NCBI RefSeq assembly: GCF_006442205.1
Contig: NZ_VFVR01000001.1
Location: forward strand, 248,001 to 312,000
From: Mesorhizobium sp. B2-3-12
Lineage (GTDB): Bacteria; Pseudomonadota; Alphaproteobacteria; Rhizobiales; Rhizobiaceae
Length of the DNA: 64,000 bases
Reading direction: 5' to 3'
This document shows, in pieces, positions 46,314 to 54,884 of the stretch; position 1 is the stretch's first letter; each line of letters begins with the position of its first letter. Under the pieces are notes generated by a model that saw only the letters and a list, made by a program, of their open reading frames with translations, searched no databases and was not told the DNA's origin. The translations under genes were made by a program, and so were the position numbers.

Positions 46314-46351
46314 AAGCGCGTCGCATGAATCCGTTTCAGCGCGACGCGCTT
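46314..46351. repeat. Extragenic palindrome upstream of cckA
   Basis: AAGCGCGTCGC (46314-46324) and GCGACGCGCTT (46341-46351) are perfect 11-bp arms with a 16-nt loop. It looks like a dispersed rhizobial palindrome and is preceded by a run resembling the same repeat family (GCATATCGCCCAAAAGTGAC). The 328-bp gap 46206-46533 between cckA and the FliO-like gene holds nothing else but a small TTCACG/CGTGAA palindrome at 46449-46463. Confidence 0.55.
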
Positions 46352-46533
46352 TAGCCGGTTGAATCACATTCTCCTAGTCCGGAAAAGGCCCGGGCCGCAA
46401 ATGTCGGATAAAAATCATGTTGACCGACCTTCCCAGTGTTTCAAGCTGTTCACGATGCGTGAAAGGCAACTTGCGGTAGCCAGTCGCAACGGTCTAGTGT
46501 CGCGTCACTTTCCAAAACGATCAGGGGAAACCA

Positions 46534-47289
46534 ATGCAGTGGCTGGATAGCGTGGCGGGCCCCGGTTATGCGGCGGCACTCCTGTGGACCTTCGCGGCGC
46601 TGATCCTGCTGGTCATCGTTCTCGTCATCATCAGGCTCGTGCGCAACCTGACCTTCGGCACGTTTGTCGCCGGTGGCCGCAACCGCAAGACGCGGCTCGC
46701 CGTCATGGACGCCACCGCCGTCGACAGCCATCGCCGGCTGGTGCTGGTGCGACGCGACGACATCGAACATCTGCTTCTGATCGGCGGCCCGACCGACGTC
46801 GTTGTCGAACGCGACATCCGCCTCGCCGCGCCGCGCCGTCCGGCGTTGACCGGAGATGGCGGCCCGCAGCCTGTCGCCGCCACAGCGGCGCCGGCCGCGA
46901 AACCGCGGCCGCCGCAGCCCGCGCCCGTGCCCCCCAGACAAGCACCGCCTCCGCAGGCGGCGCCCATGGCAGCGCCTGCCCGCCCGCGTCCGGCAGCGCC
47001 GCCACCGGCCCCGGCGCCCGCACCGAAACCGCCTGTGCAAGCCTATCAGTCGACCAATGTCACGCCGCTACCTGCCTATGGCTCCGCCAACGCCAACGTG
47101 GTCAAGCACACGCCACCGCCGCCGCCGAGGCAAGACAGCATCGACGACACGCTGATGAAGGAACTCGAGGTTTCGCTCGACCAGCCCCGCTCAGGCGGCC
47201 CGGTCGGCAAACCGGCAGCCAAGGCGCCGCCGTCGCTCGATGACGAAATGACCAGGCTGTTGGGCGAACTTTCAAGCCAGAAGAGATGA
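46534..47289 (+). CDS. FliO-like membrane protein with proline-rich middle
   Basis: A 251-residue protein with one N-terminal membrane helix (ALLWTFAALILLVIVLVIIRLV), then a FliO/MopB-type domain (DSHRRLVLVRRDDIEHLLLIGGPTDVVVERD, about residues 64-92), a long proline/alanine-rich linker (about 100-190) and an acidic C-terminus (SLDDEMTRLLGELSSQKR). FliO helps assemble the flagellar export apparatus, but homologues in this place next to dksA, far from flagellar genes, may have another role. SD AGGGGAAA ahead of ATG. It converges on dksA with a strong terminator in between. Confidence 0.8.
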   Translation: MQWLDSVAGPGYAAALLWTFAALILLVIVLVIIRLVRNLTFGTFVAGGRNRKTRLAVMDATAVDSHRRLVLVRRDDIEHLLLIGGPTDVVVERDIRLAAPRRPALTGDGGPQPVAATAAPAAKPRPPQPAPVPPRQAPPPQAAPMAAPARPRPAAPPPAPAPAPKPPVQAYQSTNVTPLPAYGSANANVVKHTPPPPPRQDSIDDTLMKELEVSLDQPRSGGPVGKPAAKAPPSLDDEMTRLLGELSSQKR

Positions 47290-47370
47290 TTTGGGCCGGC
47301 TGCCAGTGAATTGAACCGGTCGACGTTCAAGCGTGCCTTGGCCTGTTGCAGTGCGCGGCGAGCAGCAAAC

Positions 47371-47396
47371 AAAAATGGCCGGAGAACCGGCCATTT
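47371..47396 (-). terminator. Rho-independent terminator after dksA
   Basis: AAATGGCCGG (47373-47382) and CCGGCCATTT (47387-47396) are a perfect 10-bp stem with a 4-nt loop. On the minus strand it is followed by a U-run at 47371-47375. It lies 24 bp beyond the dksA stop. Confidence 0.88.
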
Positions 47397-47420
47397 GGGA
47401 ATCAATGCGAAGGCGCCCCG

Positions 47421-47837
47421 TCAGTCATCGCGATAGACTTTTTCACGACGCTCATGCCGCTCCTGCGCTTCGATCGACAAGGTGGCGATCGGGCGCGCGT
47501 CGAGCCGCTTCAACGCGATCGGCTCACCCGTCTCTTCGCAATAGCCGTAAGTGCCTTCATCGATGCGCTGCAGCGCCGAATCGATCTTCGAGATGAGTTT
47601 CCGCTGACGGTCGCGGGCCCTGAGCTCGATGGCGCGGTCGGTTTCCGAAGAGGCGCGGTCGGCGAGATCGGGATGGTTGGCGTTTTCCTGCTGCAGGATT
47701 TCGAGGGTTTCGCGCGCTTCGCGCAAGATGTCATTTTTCCAGGTGACGAGCTTCAGGCGGAAGTAGGATTTCTGCCGTTCGTTCATGAACGGCTCGTCTT
47801 CGGAGGGTACGTAATCGGCGGTAACGATGTCGTTCAT
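47421..47837 (-). CDS. dksA: RNA polymerase-binding protein DksA, zinc-free type
   Basis: A 138-residue DksA. The coiled-coil tip keeps the acidic motif Asp57-x2-Asp60 (HPDLADRA), which acts in the polymerase secondary channel with ppGpp. The globular domain, normally with four zinc cysteines, has Cys100-x2-Thr103-x17-Ser121-x2-Ala124 (YGYCEETGEP ... LSIEA), so a zinc site is not possible. Similar changes occur in zinc-free DksA variants such as Pseudomonas DksA2. Start ATG at 47835-47837; a longer frame adds 28 residues without family match. A terminator follows. Confidence 0.93.
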   Translation of the reverse strand: MNDIVTADYVPSEDEPFMNERQKSYFRLKLVTWKNDILREARETLEILQQENANHPDLADRASSETDRAIELRARDRQRKLISKIDSALQRIDEGTYGYCEETGEPIALKRLDARPIATLSIEAQERHERREKVYRDD

Positions 47838-48112
47838 TCGACTCACCCAAACAGCCCCAAATTTGGCGCCTATATATTCGCCACCAGACGCCTGCACAAG
47901 CGCAATCAGCCACCGACTCACGCAATTGTTAAAGTGTGTCTCCGGCCTTCTCCGGAGCCGGATAAATCTGTTTTGATGGCGAAAGTACGACGATCCACGC
48001 CGTTCCCCCTGCAGGTGATTCGCCGCACTGACACACGCGCGCCATTGTGCCCGCGGCTTTCTCGTGGCTAATCGCGGCAGGACTTCAGCTTTCGGGCATC
48101 ATTGGAGGTCGG

Positions 48113-48616
48113 GTGAGCAAGCTGTATCTGTTGCGACACGCCAAGGCCGGATGGGCCTTGCCGGGCATGCGTGATTTCGATCGTCCACTCGATGCATCCG
48201 GCCACGCCGACGCCGAAAAGCTGGGGAGTGCGATGCGATCCCGCTCCTATGTGCCGGACCTGACGCTGTGCTCCAATGCCAGACGCGCCCGGGAAACGCT
48301 TGAGGGACTGGCCGGCCAGACCGATACAGGCAAGGTGCTGTTTTTCGACTCGCTCTACAGCGAGGACGCGGCCGGCTATCTCCGCCTCATCCAGGAGCAT
48401 GGCGGACCCGGTTCCTTGCTTGTCATAGGCCACAACCCGATGACGGAAGATCTCGCCATGGCGGTTTCGGGCGATGGTGGCGAGACGGAACGGACAATGC
48501 TCAATCATGGCTTTCCGACCTCGGGCCTGGCGGTTGTCCGTTTCCCCGGCGATCTGGCGAAAGCGACCCGGGGCGCGGGCTATCTAGAAGCGTTCCTGAC
48601 ACCGGCCGATCTGTGA
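48113..48616 (+). CDS. SixA-like histidine phosphatase
   Basis: A 167-residue histidine phosphatase. The catalytic motif LYLLRHAKAGW gives the RHA triplet at residues 9-11 region, and the second catalytic His is in VIGHNPMTED. SixA-type proteins remove phosphate from HPt domains in phosphorelay systems, but many small members have no known partner. The start is GTG at 48113 with GGAGG about 5 nt upstream; a longer ATG reading contains no family residues. It precedes ycjX in the same direction (76 bp gap). Confidence 0.85.
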   Translation: MSKLYLLRHAKAGWALPGMRDFDRPLDASGHADAEKLGSAMRSRSYVPDLTLCSNARRARETLEGLAGQTDTGKVLFFDSLYSEDAAGYLRLIQEHGGPGSLLVIGHNPMTEDLAMAVSGDGGETERTMLNHGFPTSGLAVVRFPGDLAKATRGAGYLEAFLTPADL

Positions 48617-48692
48617 TGCCGGTCCCCAGCGCCATTTCAAAGCCGGGTTCCAGCGCCTATATCGGGCGGATGCAAGTCCGAGAGATCATATT

Positions 48693-50171
48693 TTGGCATC
48701 ATCGCTGACCACCTTCACCGACGAGGCAAGAATTGCCCTCGACACGTTGTCGGGACGCGCCACCGGGCTTTTTTCTCCATCGCTGCGTTTGGGGGTCACG
48801 GGTCTTTCCCGTGCCGGTAAGACCGTCTTCATCTCGGCTTTCGTCCACAATCTGATCCACGGCGGACGCCTGCCGCTGTTCGAGGCGCAGAAATCCGGGC
48901 GTATCGCGCGTGCCTTCCTCGAACAGCAGCCTGACGACGCCGTGCCGCGTTTTCAGTACGAGGACCACATCGCCGCTTTGGTCAACGATCGCGTCTGGCC
49001 GGACTCGACCCGCGCCATTTCAGAACTGCGGCTGACGATCGAATATGAATCGGCCTCCGGCTGGAACCGCATGTTCTCGTCGGGCAAACTGTCGGTCGAC
49101 ATCGTCGATTATCCCGGCGAATGGCTGCTCGACCTGCCGCTGCTCGGCAAATCCTTCGCCGATTTTTCGCGCGAGGCCCTGGAAATGGCCACGCTGCCGG
49201 TGCGCGAGGACCTGTCGCGGGCCTGGCGGGCGATCTCGGCGGAAATCGATCCGAATGCCGACGCCGACGAAATGACGGCACGCCGGCTGGCTGAAAGCTT
49301 CGCCGCCTATCTCAAGGCCTGCAAGCTCGACGAGCGGGCGCTTTCGACCTTGCCGCCCGGCCGCTTCCTGATGCCCGGCGACCTCGAAGGCTCGCCCGCG
49401 CTGACCTTCGCGCCGCTGGCCGGCCTCGGCGACGGGCGGGCGCGCAACGGTTCGTTGCACGCCATGATGGAACGGCGCTACGAGGCCTACAAGACGCATG
49501 TCGTCAAACCGTTCTTCCGCGAGCATATCACGCGGCTGGACCGCCAGATCGTGCTCATCGACGCCATGCAGGCGCTGAACGCCGGACCCGGCGCCATGGC
49601 CGACCTGGAACGCGCCGTCACCGAGATCCTCGGTTGTTTCCGTCCCGGCCGGGGCAGCTTCCTCACCGACCTTTTCTCCCGGCGTATCGACCGCATCCTG
49701 GTTGCCGCGACCAAGGCCGATCATCTGCATCACGAAAGCCATGACCGGTTGCAGGCGATCGTGCGACGCCTGGCCGACCGGGCGGTGGCGCGGGCGAATT
49801 TCACCGGCGCCGATGTCGACGTGGTCGCCATGGCGGCGGTGCGCGCCACCCGCGAAGGCACGGTCAAACAAGGCCGGGAGACATTGCCTGTCATCATCGG
49901 CACGCCGATCGCCGGCGAGAAAATCAATGGCGAGACCTTCGACGGAACGACGGAAACAGCCATATTTCCTGGAGACTTACCGGAAAACATTGATGCTGTG
50001 TTCGACCTTTCGGGACCGGATCACAGGCAGGACTCCACCGACCCGGCAATCCGCTTCGTCCGGTTTCGTCCGCCGAAACTCGAACGCACGGCCGAAGGCG
50101 TCACGCTGTCGCTGCCGCATATCAGGCTGGACCGCGCCTTGCAGTTCCTGATCGGAGATCATCTGGCATGA
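48693..50171 (+). CDS. ycjX: YcjX-family P-loop protein (DUF463)
   Basis: A 492-residue GTPase-like protein. The P-loop GVTGLSRAGKTVFISAF is at about residues 34-50 (Lys43, Thr44). Conserved YcjX blocks are SVDIVDYPGEWLLDLPLL, FLMPGDLEGSPALTFAPL and ITRLDRQIVLIDAMQALNAGP. The family is bound to YcjF and linked to stress response; its exact role is unclear. The start appears to be TTG at 48693, about ten bases after GAGAG; no ATG fits the conserved N-terminus. Its stop overlaps ycjF (ATGA). Confidence 0.9.
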   Translation: MASSLTTFTDEARIALDTLSGRATGLFSPSLRLGVTGLSRAGKTVFISAFVHNLIHGGRLPLFEAQKSGRIARAFLEQQPDDAVPRFQYEDHIAALVNDRVWPDSTRAISELRLTIEYESASGWNRMFSSGKLSVDIVDYPGEWLLDLPLLGKSFADFSREALEMATLPVREDLSRAWRAISAEIDPNADADEMTARRLAESFAAYLKACKLDERALSTLPPGRFLMPGDLEGSPALTFAPLAGLGDGRARNGSLHAMMERRYEAYKTHVVKPFFREHITRLDRQIVLIDAMQALNAGPGAMADLERAVTEILGCFRPGRGSFLTDLFSRRIDRILVAATKADHLHHESHDRLQAIVRRLADRAVARANFTGADVDVVAMAAVRATREGTVKQGRETLPVIIGTPIAGEKINGETFDGTTETAIFPGDLPENIDAVFDLSGPDHRQDSTDPAIRFVRFRPPKLERTAEGVTLSLPHIRLDRALQFLIGDHLA

Positions 50172-51253
50172 CCGCGCCCCGCAAACCGGCGGCATTCCGT
50201 ATCGAGCCGGAAGCGGCGCTGAAACAAGACGCGCCCCAACCACGCCAGGCCGAACCGGCGCGCAAGCCCCGCCCGATGAAGGCCGATGTGGCGCTGGTCA
50301 TCCCGGCGGAGGTCGACGTCTTCGACGAACCCGACATTGTTGCCGCCGAGCCGCCGCCGTCGGTCGCCCCCAGAAAACGCTCTGTTCTCGGCAGCATCTT
50401 CTTCGGCGCGTTCGGCGTGCTGGTTTCGCTGGCTGTCGGCCTGTGGACCGACCAGTTGATACGCGATCTCTTTGCCCGCGCGCAATGGCTGGGCTGGCTC
50501 GCCGCCGGCATGGCGGCGATTGCCCTGCTGGCGCTTCTGGTGATCCTGATTCGCGAATTCCTGGCCATTGCCCGCCTTGCGGAGGTCGAAATGCTGCAGA
50601 AGCGCGCCCTCGACGCCATCGCTCGCGACGATCCGAAGGCGGCACGCGCGGTGGTCGATGAGCTGTCGACCTTTGTCGCGGCCAAACCGGAGACCGCGGC
50701 CGGCCGGCGCGCGCTGGCTGAACTGCGTGGCGAGATCATCGACGGCGCCAATCTGGTGCGCCTGGCGGAAGCCGAGATTCTCGGCCCCCTCGATGCCAGG
50801 GCCAAGGTCATGATCCTCGAGGCCGCCAAGCGCGTCTCGCTGGTGACGGCGGTCAGCCCGCGCGCGCTCGTCGATGTCGCCTATGTCGTCTTCGAGGCGG
50901 GGCGCCTCATCCGCCGCCTGTCGGAACTTTATGGCGGACGGCCCGGAACGCTGGGTTTCTTCCGCTTGGCACGCAGCGTGCTGGCGCATCTGGCGGTCAC
51001 CGGCTCGATCGCCGTCGGCGACAGTTTTGTCCAGCAGATCGTCGGTCACGGCCTGGCGGCTCGCCTCTCGGCCAAGCTCGGCGAGGGCGTCGTCAACGGC
51101 ATGATGACGGCGCGCATCGGCATCGCGGCCATGGAGACGGCGCGCCCCCTGCCCTTCAGCGCCGCCAGGCGCCCGGGACTGGGCGATTTCCTCGCCGCGC
51201 TGACATCGTTCGCGACAAGGAAAGGCGCCGAAACGGACGAGCCAGGCAAATGA
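50168..51253 (+). CDS. ycjF: YcjF-family membrane protein (DUF697/TIGR01620)
   Basis: A 361-residue protein with a proline-rich, basic N-terminus (PAAFRIEPEAALKQDAPQPR), two hydrophobic helices (SIFFGAFGVLVSLAVGLWTD and LGWLAAGMAAIALLALLVIL) and a C-terminal DUF697-type part. It is the usual partner of YcjX, and the 4-bp overlap (ATGA) shows translational coupling. Together they form a membrane-associated complex of unknown role. It ends 123 bp before the next exported protein gene. Confidence 0.9.
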   Translation: MTAPRKPAAFRIEPEAALKQDAPQPRQAEPARKPRPMKADVALVIPAEVDVFDEPDIVAAEPPPSVAPRKRSVLGSIFFGAFGVLVSLAVGLWTDQLIRDLFARAQWLGWLAAGMAAIALLALLVILIREFLAIARLAEVEMLQKRALDAIARDDPKAARAVVDELSTFVAAKPETAAGRRALAELRGEIIDGANLVRLAEAEILGPLDARAKVMILEAAKRVSLVTAVSPRALVDVAYVVFEAGRLIRRLSELYGGRPGTLGFFRLARSVLAHLAVTGSIAVGDSFVQQIVGHGLAARLSAKLGEGVVNGMMTARIGIAAMETARPLPFSAARRPGLGDFLAALTSFATRKGAETDEPGK

Positions 51254-51376
51254 CGCGCATCTCTTTCGCGGCATTGCCGGATTGCGCTTTCGAGGCCCCG
51301 AGGTGACGAAGCATTAACCAATCTTCTTCATGGTCAAACCGGTCTCAAACAGCCTCGTTGTTGCCGGGTGTCGTCG

Positions 51377-51928
51377 ATGAAAAGCGTAATTCTGTCCAGC
51401 ATCCTGCCCTTGGCCGCGGCGATCACTGCAGTCGCCGGTCTTAGCTCGGGGGCCAGCGCCGGAGAGCCGGACAAGCAGTTTTTCCAGTCAGCCGAAGGCA
51501 AGTGGGTCGGCCCCGGAGAAATCGTCGCCGGCAAGTACAAGGGCACGAAATTCAACTGCAGCTTCACCGGCTCCACGCCCGACGGCAAGATGGGCATGAC
51601 GCTTGACGGCGGCTGCCGGGTCGGCGTGTTCACCCAGCCGATGTCGGCCAGGATCGAGCGCAAGGGCCGCGACTACAAGGGCTCTTTCATGGGCGGCTCG
51701 GCCGGGGCGGGCCTGGATATCATCGGCGGCAATGTCGTCGACGCCCGCAAGGTGGTCTTCACCATCAACCGCAACCAGTTGCGCGGCGTCATGCAGGCCC
51801 GCATTCCCGATGATAATTCGATGACGGTGACGGTCGCCGTGCGCGTGCAGGACCAGCTGGTGCCGGTCATCGGCATGAGCCTGAAGCGGGTCGACGCCGT
51901 CGAAGTCGGCTCCATCGCGCCGAACTGA
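51377..51928 (+). CDS. Exported protein, function unknown
   Basis: A 183-residue protein with a signal peptide (MKSVILSSILPLAAAITAVA, then GLSSGASA). The mature part GKWVGPGEIVAGKYKGTKFNCSF ... GGCRVGVFTQPMSARIERKG and IGGNVVDARKVVFTINRNQL shows repeated short beta strands, with two Cys (FNCSF and GGCRV) that may pair. Family not recognised with certainty. Start at ATG 51377 or the in-frame GTG at 51368; neither has a clear Shine-Dalgarno. It converges on the lipoprotein gene. Confidence 0.65.
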   Translation: MKSVILSSILPLAAAITAVAGLSSGASAGEPDKQFFQSAEGKWVGPGEIVAGKYKGTKFNCSFTGSTPDGKMGMTLDGGCRVGVFTQPMSARIERKGRDYKGSFMGGSAGAGLDIIGGNVVDARKVVFTINRNQLRGVMQARIPDDNSMTVTVAVRVQDQLVPVIGMSLKRVDAVEVGSIAPN

Positions 51929-51965
51929 GCGCGTATCGCGCCCTACCCGACCCCCTAAAACGAAA

Positions 51966-51997
51966 GAGGCGACGGCCCATCGCCACCGCCTCCTTTT
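51966..51997. terminator. Candidate terminator between convergent genes
   Basis: GAGGCG (51966-51971) and CGCCTC (51987-51992), with an inner GG/CC match, form a hairpin followed by CTTTT on the plus strand. It lies 38 bp past the stop of the exported protein. Confidence 0.55.
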
Positions 51998-52017
51998 CGA
52001 AACGGACGAACCGGGCG

Positions 52018-52284
52018 TCAGCCCTTGATCGCTGCGGTCACCTCGTCATACGCCTTGCAGGCGTCGGCCAAAGTCGTGGAACCCTTATACTTGGTCGTCA
52101 CCGCCTGGACCTTGGCCGTCAGGTCAGCCGCCTTGGACGGGTCCTTGGTGATCGCTTCCTGCAGCGCTGCGGCCATGTCCTGCGCCTTCTTGGTCGCAAT
52201 CTCGGTCGTGCATTCCGGCGCCTTTGAACAGGCCGAACCGGCAAGCACCGCCAGCCCGACGGCAACGAGCAAAAACTTCTTCAT
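52018..52284 (-). CDS. Small lipoprotein-like exported protein
   Basis: An 88-residue protein with a hydrophobic N-terminus (MKKFLLVAVGLAVLAGSACS) that ends in a weak lipobox (AGSAC), then a helical mature part rich in Ala, Lys and Thr (ATKKAQDMAAALQEAITKDP). Function unknown. ATG at 52282-52284 has GAGGAG at 9-nt spacing; the in-frame ATG three codons upstream is too close to that site. One further Cys pair (PECTTE, ADACKAY) may form a disulfide. Confidence 0.65.
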   Translation of the reverse strand: MKKFLLVAVGLAVLAGSACSKAPECTTEIATKKAQDMAAALQEAITKDPSKAADLTAKVQAVTTKYKGSTTLADACKAYDEVTAAIKG

Positions 52285-52467
52285 GTCAGTCATCTCCTCA
52301 AAAGGGCGCGACTTGATCGTCGCCCACCCTCCAATGGCCGAAGCCGAGCGTCCTTAGCCTTCGATTGTGGCAGGACGCAACGCGCGCATGGCGTAAACTT
52401 GTGTAATGCGCCTGCAACAATGCGGCGGCCCGGATTTCGGGCCGCCTATGTCGGCTGGGGGCAAAGT

Positions 52468-53676
52468 TCAGCCGCGAGGCTGCAGCAACGCAAGCACGGC
52501 TGTCGATGCGGCAAGGACGGCTGTAAGGGTCAAGGGCGCCGTGGCGCCATAGGTGTCCACGACATAGCCACCGACAACCGCGCCGATCGTGATCGCCACC
52601 TGGAAAGAGACGACCATCAGGCTGCCCGCTGCTTCCAGCGCGTCAGGTGCCGCACGCGACAGATTGGTTGGCAGCACCACCGGCCCCATGCCGAAGGCGA
52701 AGCCCCAAAGCGTGACGAACCCGAAGGCAACGCCGATGTGCACGCCCCAAAGCACCAATGCCAGCGCCGCAACCGCCATCAAGGCGGCGGTGACCACGAG
52801 AGCCATGTGAATATTGGCGTCGGCCATGCGGCCGCCGGCAACGTTGCCGATCACGGCGGCGATGCCAAACCCGAGCAGGGCCAAGGCAATAGGACCTGTC
52901 GCAAGCAGCGTCACGTGTTCGAGGAAGGGGCGCACATAGACAGAGCCGGCAAAATGCCCCGTCATCAGCAGGACAATAGCCAGCATGCCGATTTGAATGC
53001 CGCGCCGCCGTGTCAGCCGAAATACGTCCGCGAGGCTGTTGCTAGCTGTCGCGGGCAAGGTCGGCAGGCTGAGCAATTGCGCCAGCATGGCCAACACGGC
53101 CAGGCCCGCAGTCATGGCCATGGCGCTGCGCCATCCCAGCCAGTCGCTGATCAACGCCCCCATCGACGGCGCGGCAATGGTGGCGAGCGAGACGCCGAGG
53201 GTGACGATAGCCATGCCCCGGCCTGTCGCATTGGCGCCAACCAGTCTCGCAACCACGGCAACCGAAAGTGCCCAGAAAGCGCTGAGAGCGATCCCCAGTC
53301 CGGCCCGGCCCAACAACAACAGCCAGAAATTGGGCGCCAGCGCCGCAAGGATATTGGAAGCGATCGCCAAGGCCATGAGACCGACCAGCACCGTCTTGCG
53401 ATTCAATCGGCCGATGAGAACATTGCTCAACATGGCCGTCACGGCGCCGACGGAAGCGGTGGCGGTGACGACCTGACCGGCCGTTCCCTCGCTGATGCCG
53501 AGATCGCGTGCCATCGGCGTCAACAGACCTGCCGGCAGGAATTCGGCGGACACCAGGGCAAAGCTGGTGGCCGCCAGTGAAAGGACCGCGAACCAGGTGG
53601 CTGCGCTCCATGCGGCTGGAGCATCGGCATCAAGGCCGATCGCGGCGTCTTCAAGCTGTAATGTTGTGTCAGTCAC
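52468..53676 (-). CDS. MFS transporter (DHA1 type, sugar-efflux-like)
   Basis: A 402-residue major facilitator protein with 12 membrane helices. The N-terminal half shows SLAATSFALVSAEFLPAGLLTPMARDLGIS, typical of AraJ/NepI-like DHA1 exporters, and the loop motif LIGRLNRKTVLVGLMAL follows helix 2. Substrate unknown. The best start is GTG at 53674-53676 because GGAG lies 9 nt upstream; a TTG five codons earlier overlaps that site. A 21-bp palindrome covers the ribosome site. It follows the AraC-type regulator by 60 bp, so that regulator probably controls it. Confidence 0.85.
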   Translation of the reverse strand: MTDTTLQLEDAAIGLDADAPAAWSAATWFAVLSLAATSFALVSAEFLPAGLLTPMARDLGISEGTAGQVVTATASVGAVTAMLSNVLIGRLNRKTVLVGLMALAIASNILAALAPNFWLLLLGRAGLGIALSAFWALSVAVVARLVGANATGRGMAIVTLGVSLATIAAPSMGALISDWLGWRSAMAMTAGLAVLAMLAQLLSLPTLPATASNSLADVFRLTRRRGIQIGMLAIVLLMTGHFAGSVYVRPFLEHVTLLATGPIALALLGFGIAAVIGNVAGGRMADANIHMALVVTAALMAVAALALVLWGVHIGVAFGFVTLWGFAFGMGPVVLPTNLSRAAPDALEAAGSLMVVSFQVAITIGAVVGGYVVDTYGATAPLTLTAVLAASTAVLALLQPRG

Positions 53677-53682
53677 GGGAAG

Positions 53683-53703
53683 GATCTCCAAAGTTTGGAG
53701 ATC
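53683..53703. promoter_or_regulatory. 21-bp palindrome over the ribosome-binding site of the MFS gene
   Basis: GATCTCCAAA and TTTGGAGATC flank a single G. On the mRNA the second arm contains GGAG, the ribosome site of the MFS gene, so a hairpin would hide it. It could also be an operator for the AraC-type or another regulator. Confidence 0.5.
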
Positions 53704-53736
53704 TTCATAGACCAGTCCCGTCGGATGATATGTGTC

Positions 53737-54726
53737 TCAAAATCCGAAATTCATATCTATTCGTCCGGGAATGGTGCGGCGCACAATGCCCGGCGAGACA
53801 TTGGTGATGCGTTTGAACGCGCGAGCGAAGGATGCCTCGGAATCATAGCCCAAACGGGTAGCGACTTCGGCGACCGACAAACCGTTTTGCCCTAACAACT
53901 CACGGGCAAGCTGCATGCGCAGGCGGGCGAGATAGCGTGCGGCACCCTCACCCAATACAGCGCTGAAACGCTCGGCGAAAATCGATCGCGACTGGCCTGC
54001 CACGCCGGCGAGGCTTCCCAGCGTCCAGTTGTGGCCCGGGTCTCGATGCATGGCTGCCAGAGCGCGGCCGATATGGGGGTCGCGGATGGCCGCGAGCCAA
54101 CCGGTGGTCGAGGCGCCGTTGCAATTGACCCAACAGCGGATGAGCCGGGCTGTCAGCAAGTCCGCCATACGCGACAGAATCGTGGCGCTGCCCATCTGCG
54201 GTTGCGCGGCCTCCACCGTCATAGCCGTCAGCAAAGGACCGACGACCGGGTCGTTGCCGGCCACATCGCAACCCTTGATGATAGGCGGCATCAACGTGAT
54301 CAATGGATTAAGCGCACAGGAGCCCAAGCTCATCGAGCCGCAGAAGAGCGTGCTTGTCGCGCCCGTTCCCTGCCTTATCACTTCGCAGACGTTGCCCCCC
54401 AACTTGGTCACCTGGCAACCCTCGAGGGAGGAGCCGACGACATCGGGCGCACTCGCCAGCCGATGGCCGATGCCTTGCGGCAGCAGCACCAGATCGCCGT
54501 CGCGCAACTCCTGCCATCCCTGCGCTTCGGTATGAATCCAGCATGGACCCTGGCCGACAAAATGAAACCGAAGCAGCGGTTGTTGCGGAAATTCTATGCT
54601 CCAGGGGTGTCGGAGCTCGCAGCGGCCATAGTTGACACCACTCAAGCGAAAGTCTTGCAGGACTTCACTGAGTGCATCCATCGGGATATGGGACGGCGAA
54701 GACGGCTGGGACGAACGGTCAAGCAT
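53737..54726 (-). CDS. AraC-family regulator with cupin sensor
   Basis: A regulator of about 329 residues. The N-terminal cupin-type sensor (DALSEVLQDFRLSGVNYGRCELRHPWSIEF) is followed by an AraC domain with LGSLAGVAGQSRSIFAERFS and LSVAEVATRLGYDSEASFARAFK as its two helix-turn-helices. It resembles regulators of adjacent efflux pumps, and the MFS gene lies 60 bp downstream. The start is unclear: ATG 54724-54726 is used, while ATG 54679-54681 begins the conserved domain; neither has a good ribosome site. Confidence 0.85.
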   Translation of the reverse strand: MLDRSSQPSSPSHIPMDALSEVLQDFRLSGVNYGRCELRHPWSIEFPQQPLLRFHFVGQGPCWIHTEAQGWQELRDGDLVLLPQGIGHRLASAPDVVGSSLEGCQVTKLGGNVCEVIRQGTGATSTLFCGSMSLGSCALNPLITLMPPIIKGCDVAGNDPVVGPLLTAMTVEAAQPQMGSATILSRMADLLTARLIRCWVNCNGASTTGWLAAIRDPHIGRALAAMHRDPGHNWTLGSLAGVAGQSRSIFAERFSAVLGEGAARYLARLRMQLARELLGQNGLSVAEVATRLGYDSEASFARAFKRITNVSPGIVRRTIPGRIDMNFGF

Positions 54727-54884
54727 ATAGCTGATATAGATGCCGAACGTCCGGCAGACAAGCGCGGACCGTTGTTCCAACCAGGGAGTCGCGCCAACGG
54801 CACCCTACCCTTCCTGGCAGGCCTCCCGCCCTTGCCTCCCGCTCCCACTGCATGCAAGGAGTGCTGAACGAGAAGGGACAGCGC

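Noticed and set aside
54852..54884. Earlier ATG for the KefB-like antiporter
   Set aside because: It would add 11 residues not typical of the family, and the ATG at 54885 has a suitable AAGGGA site.
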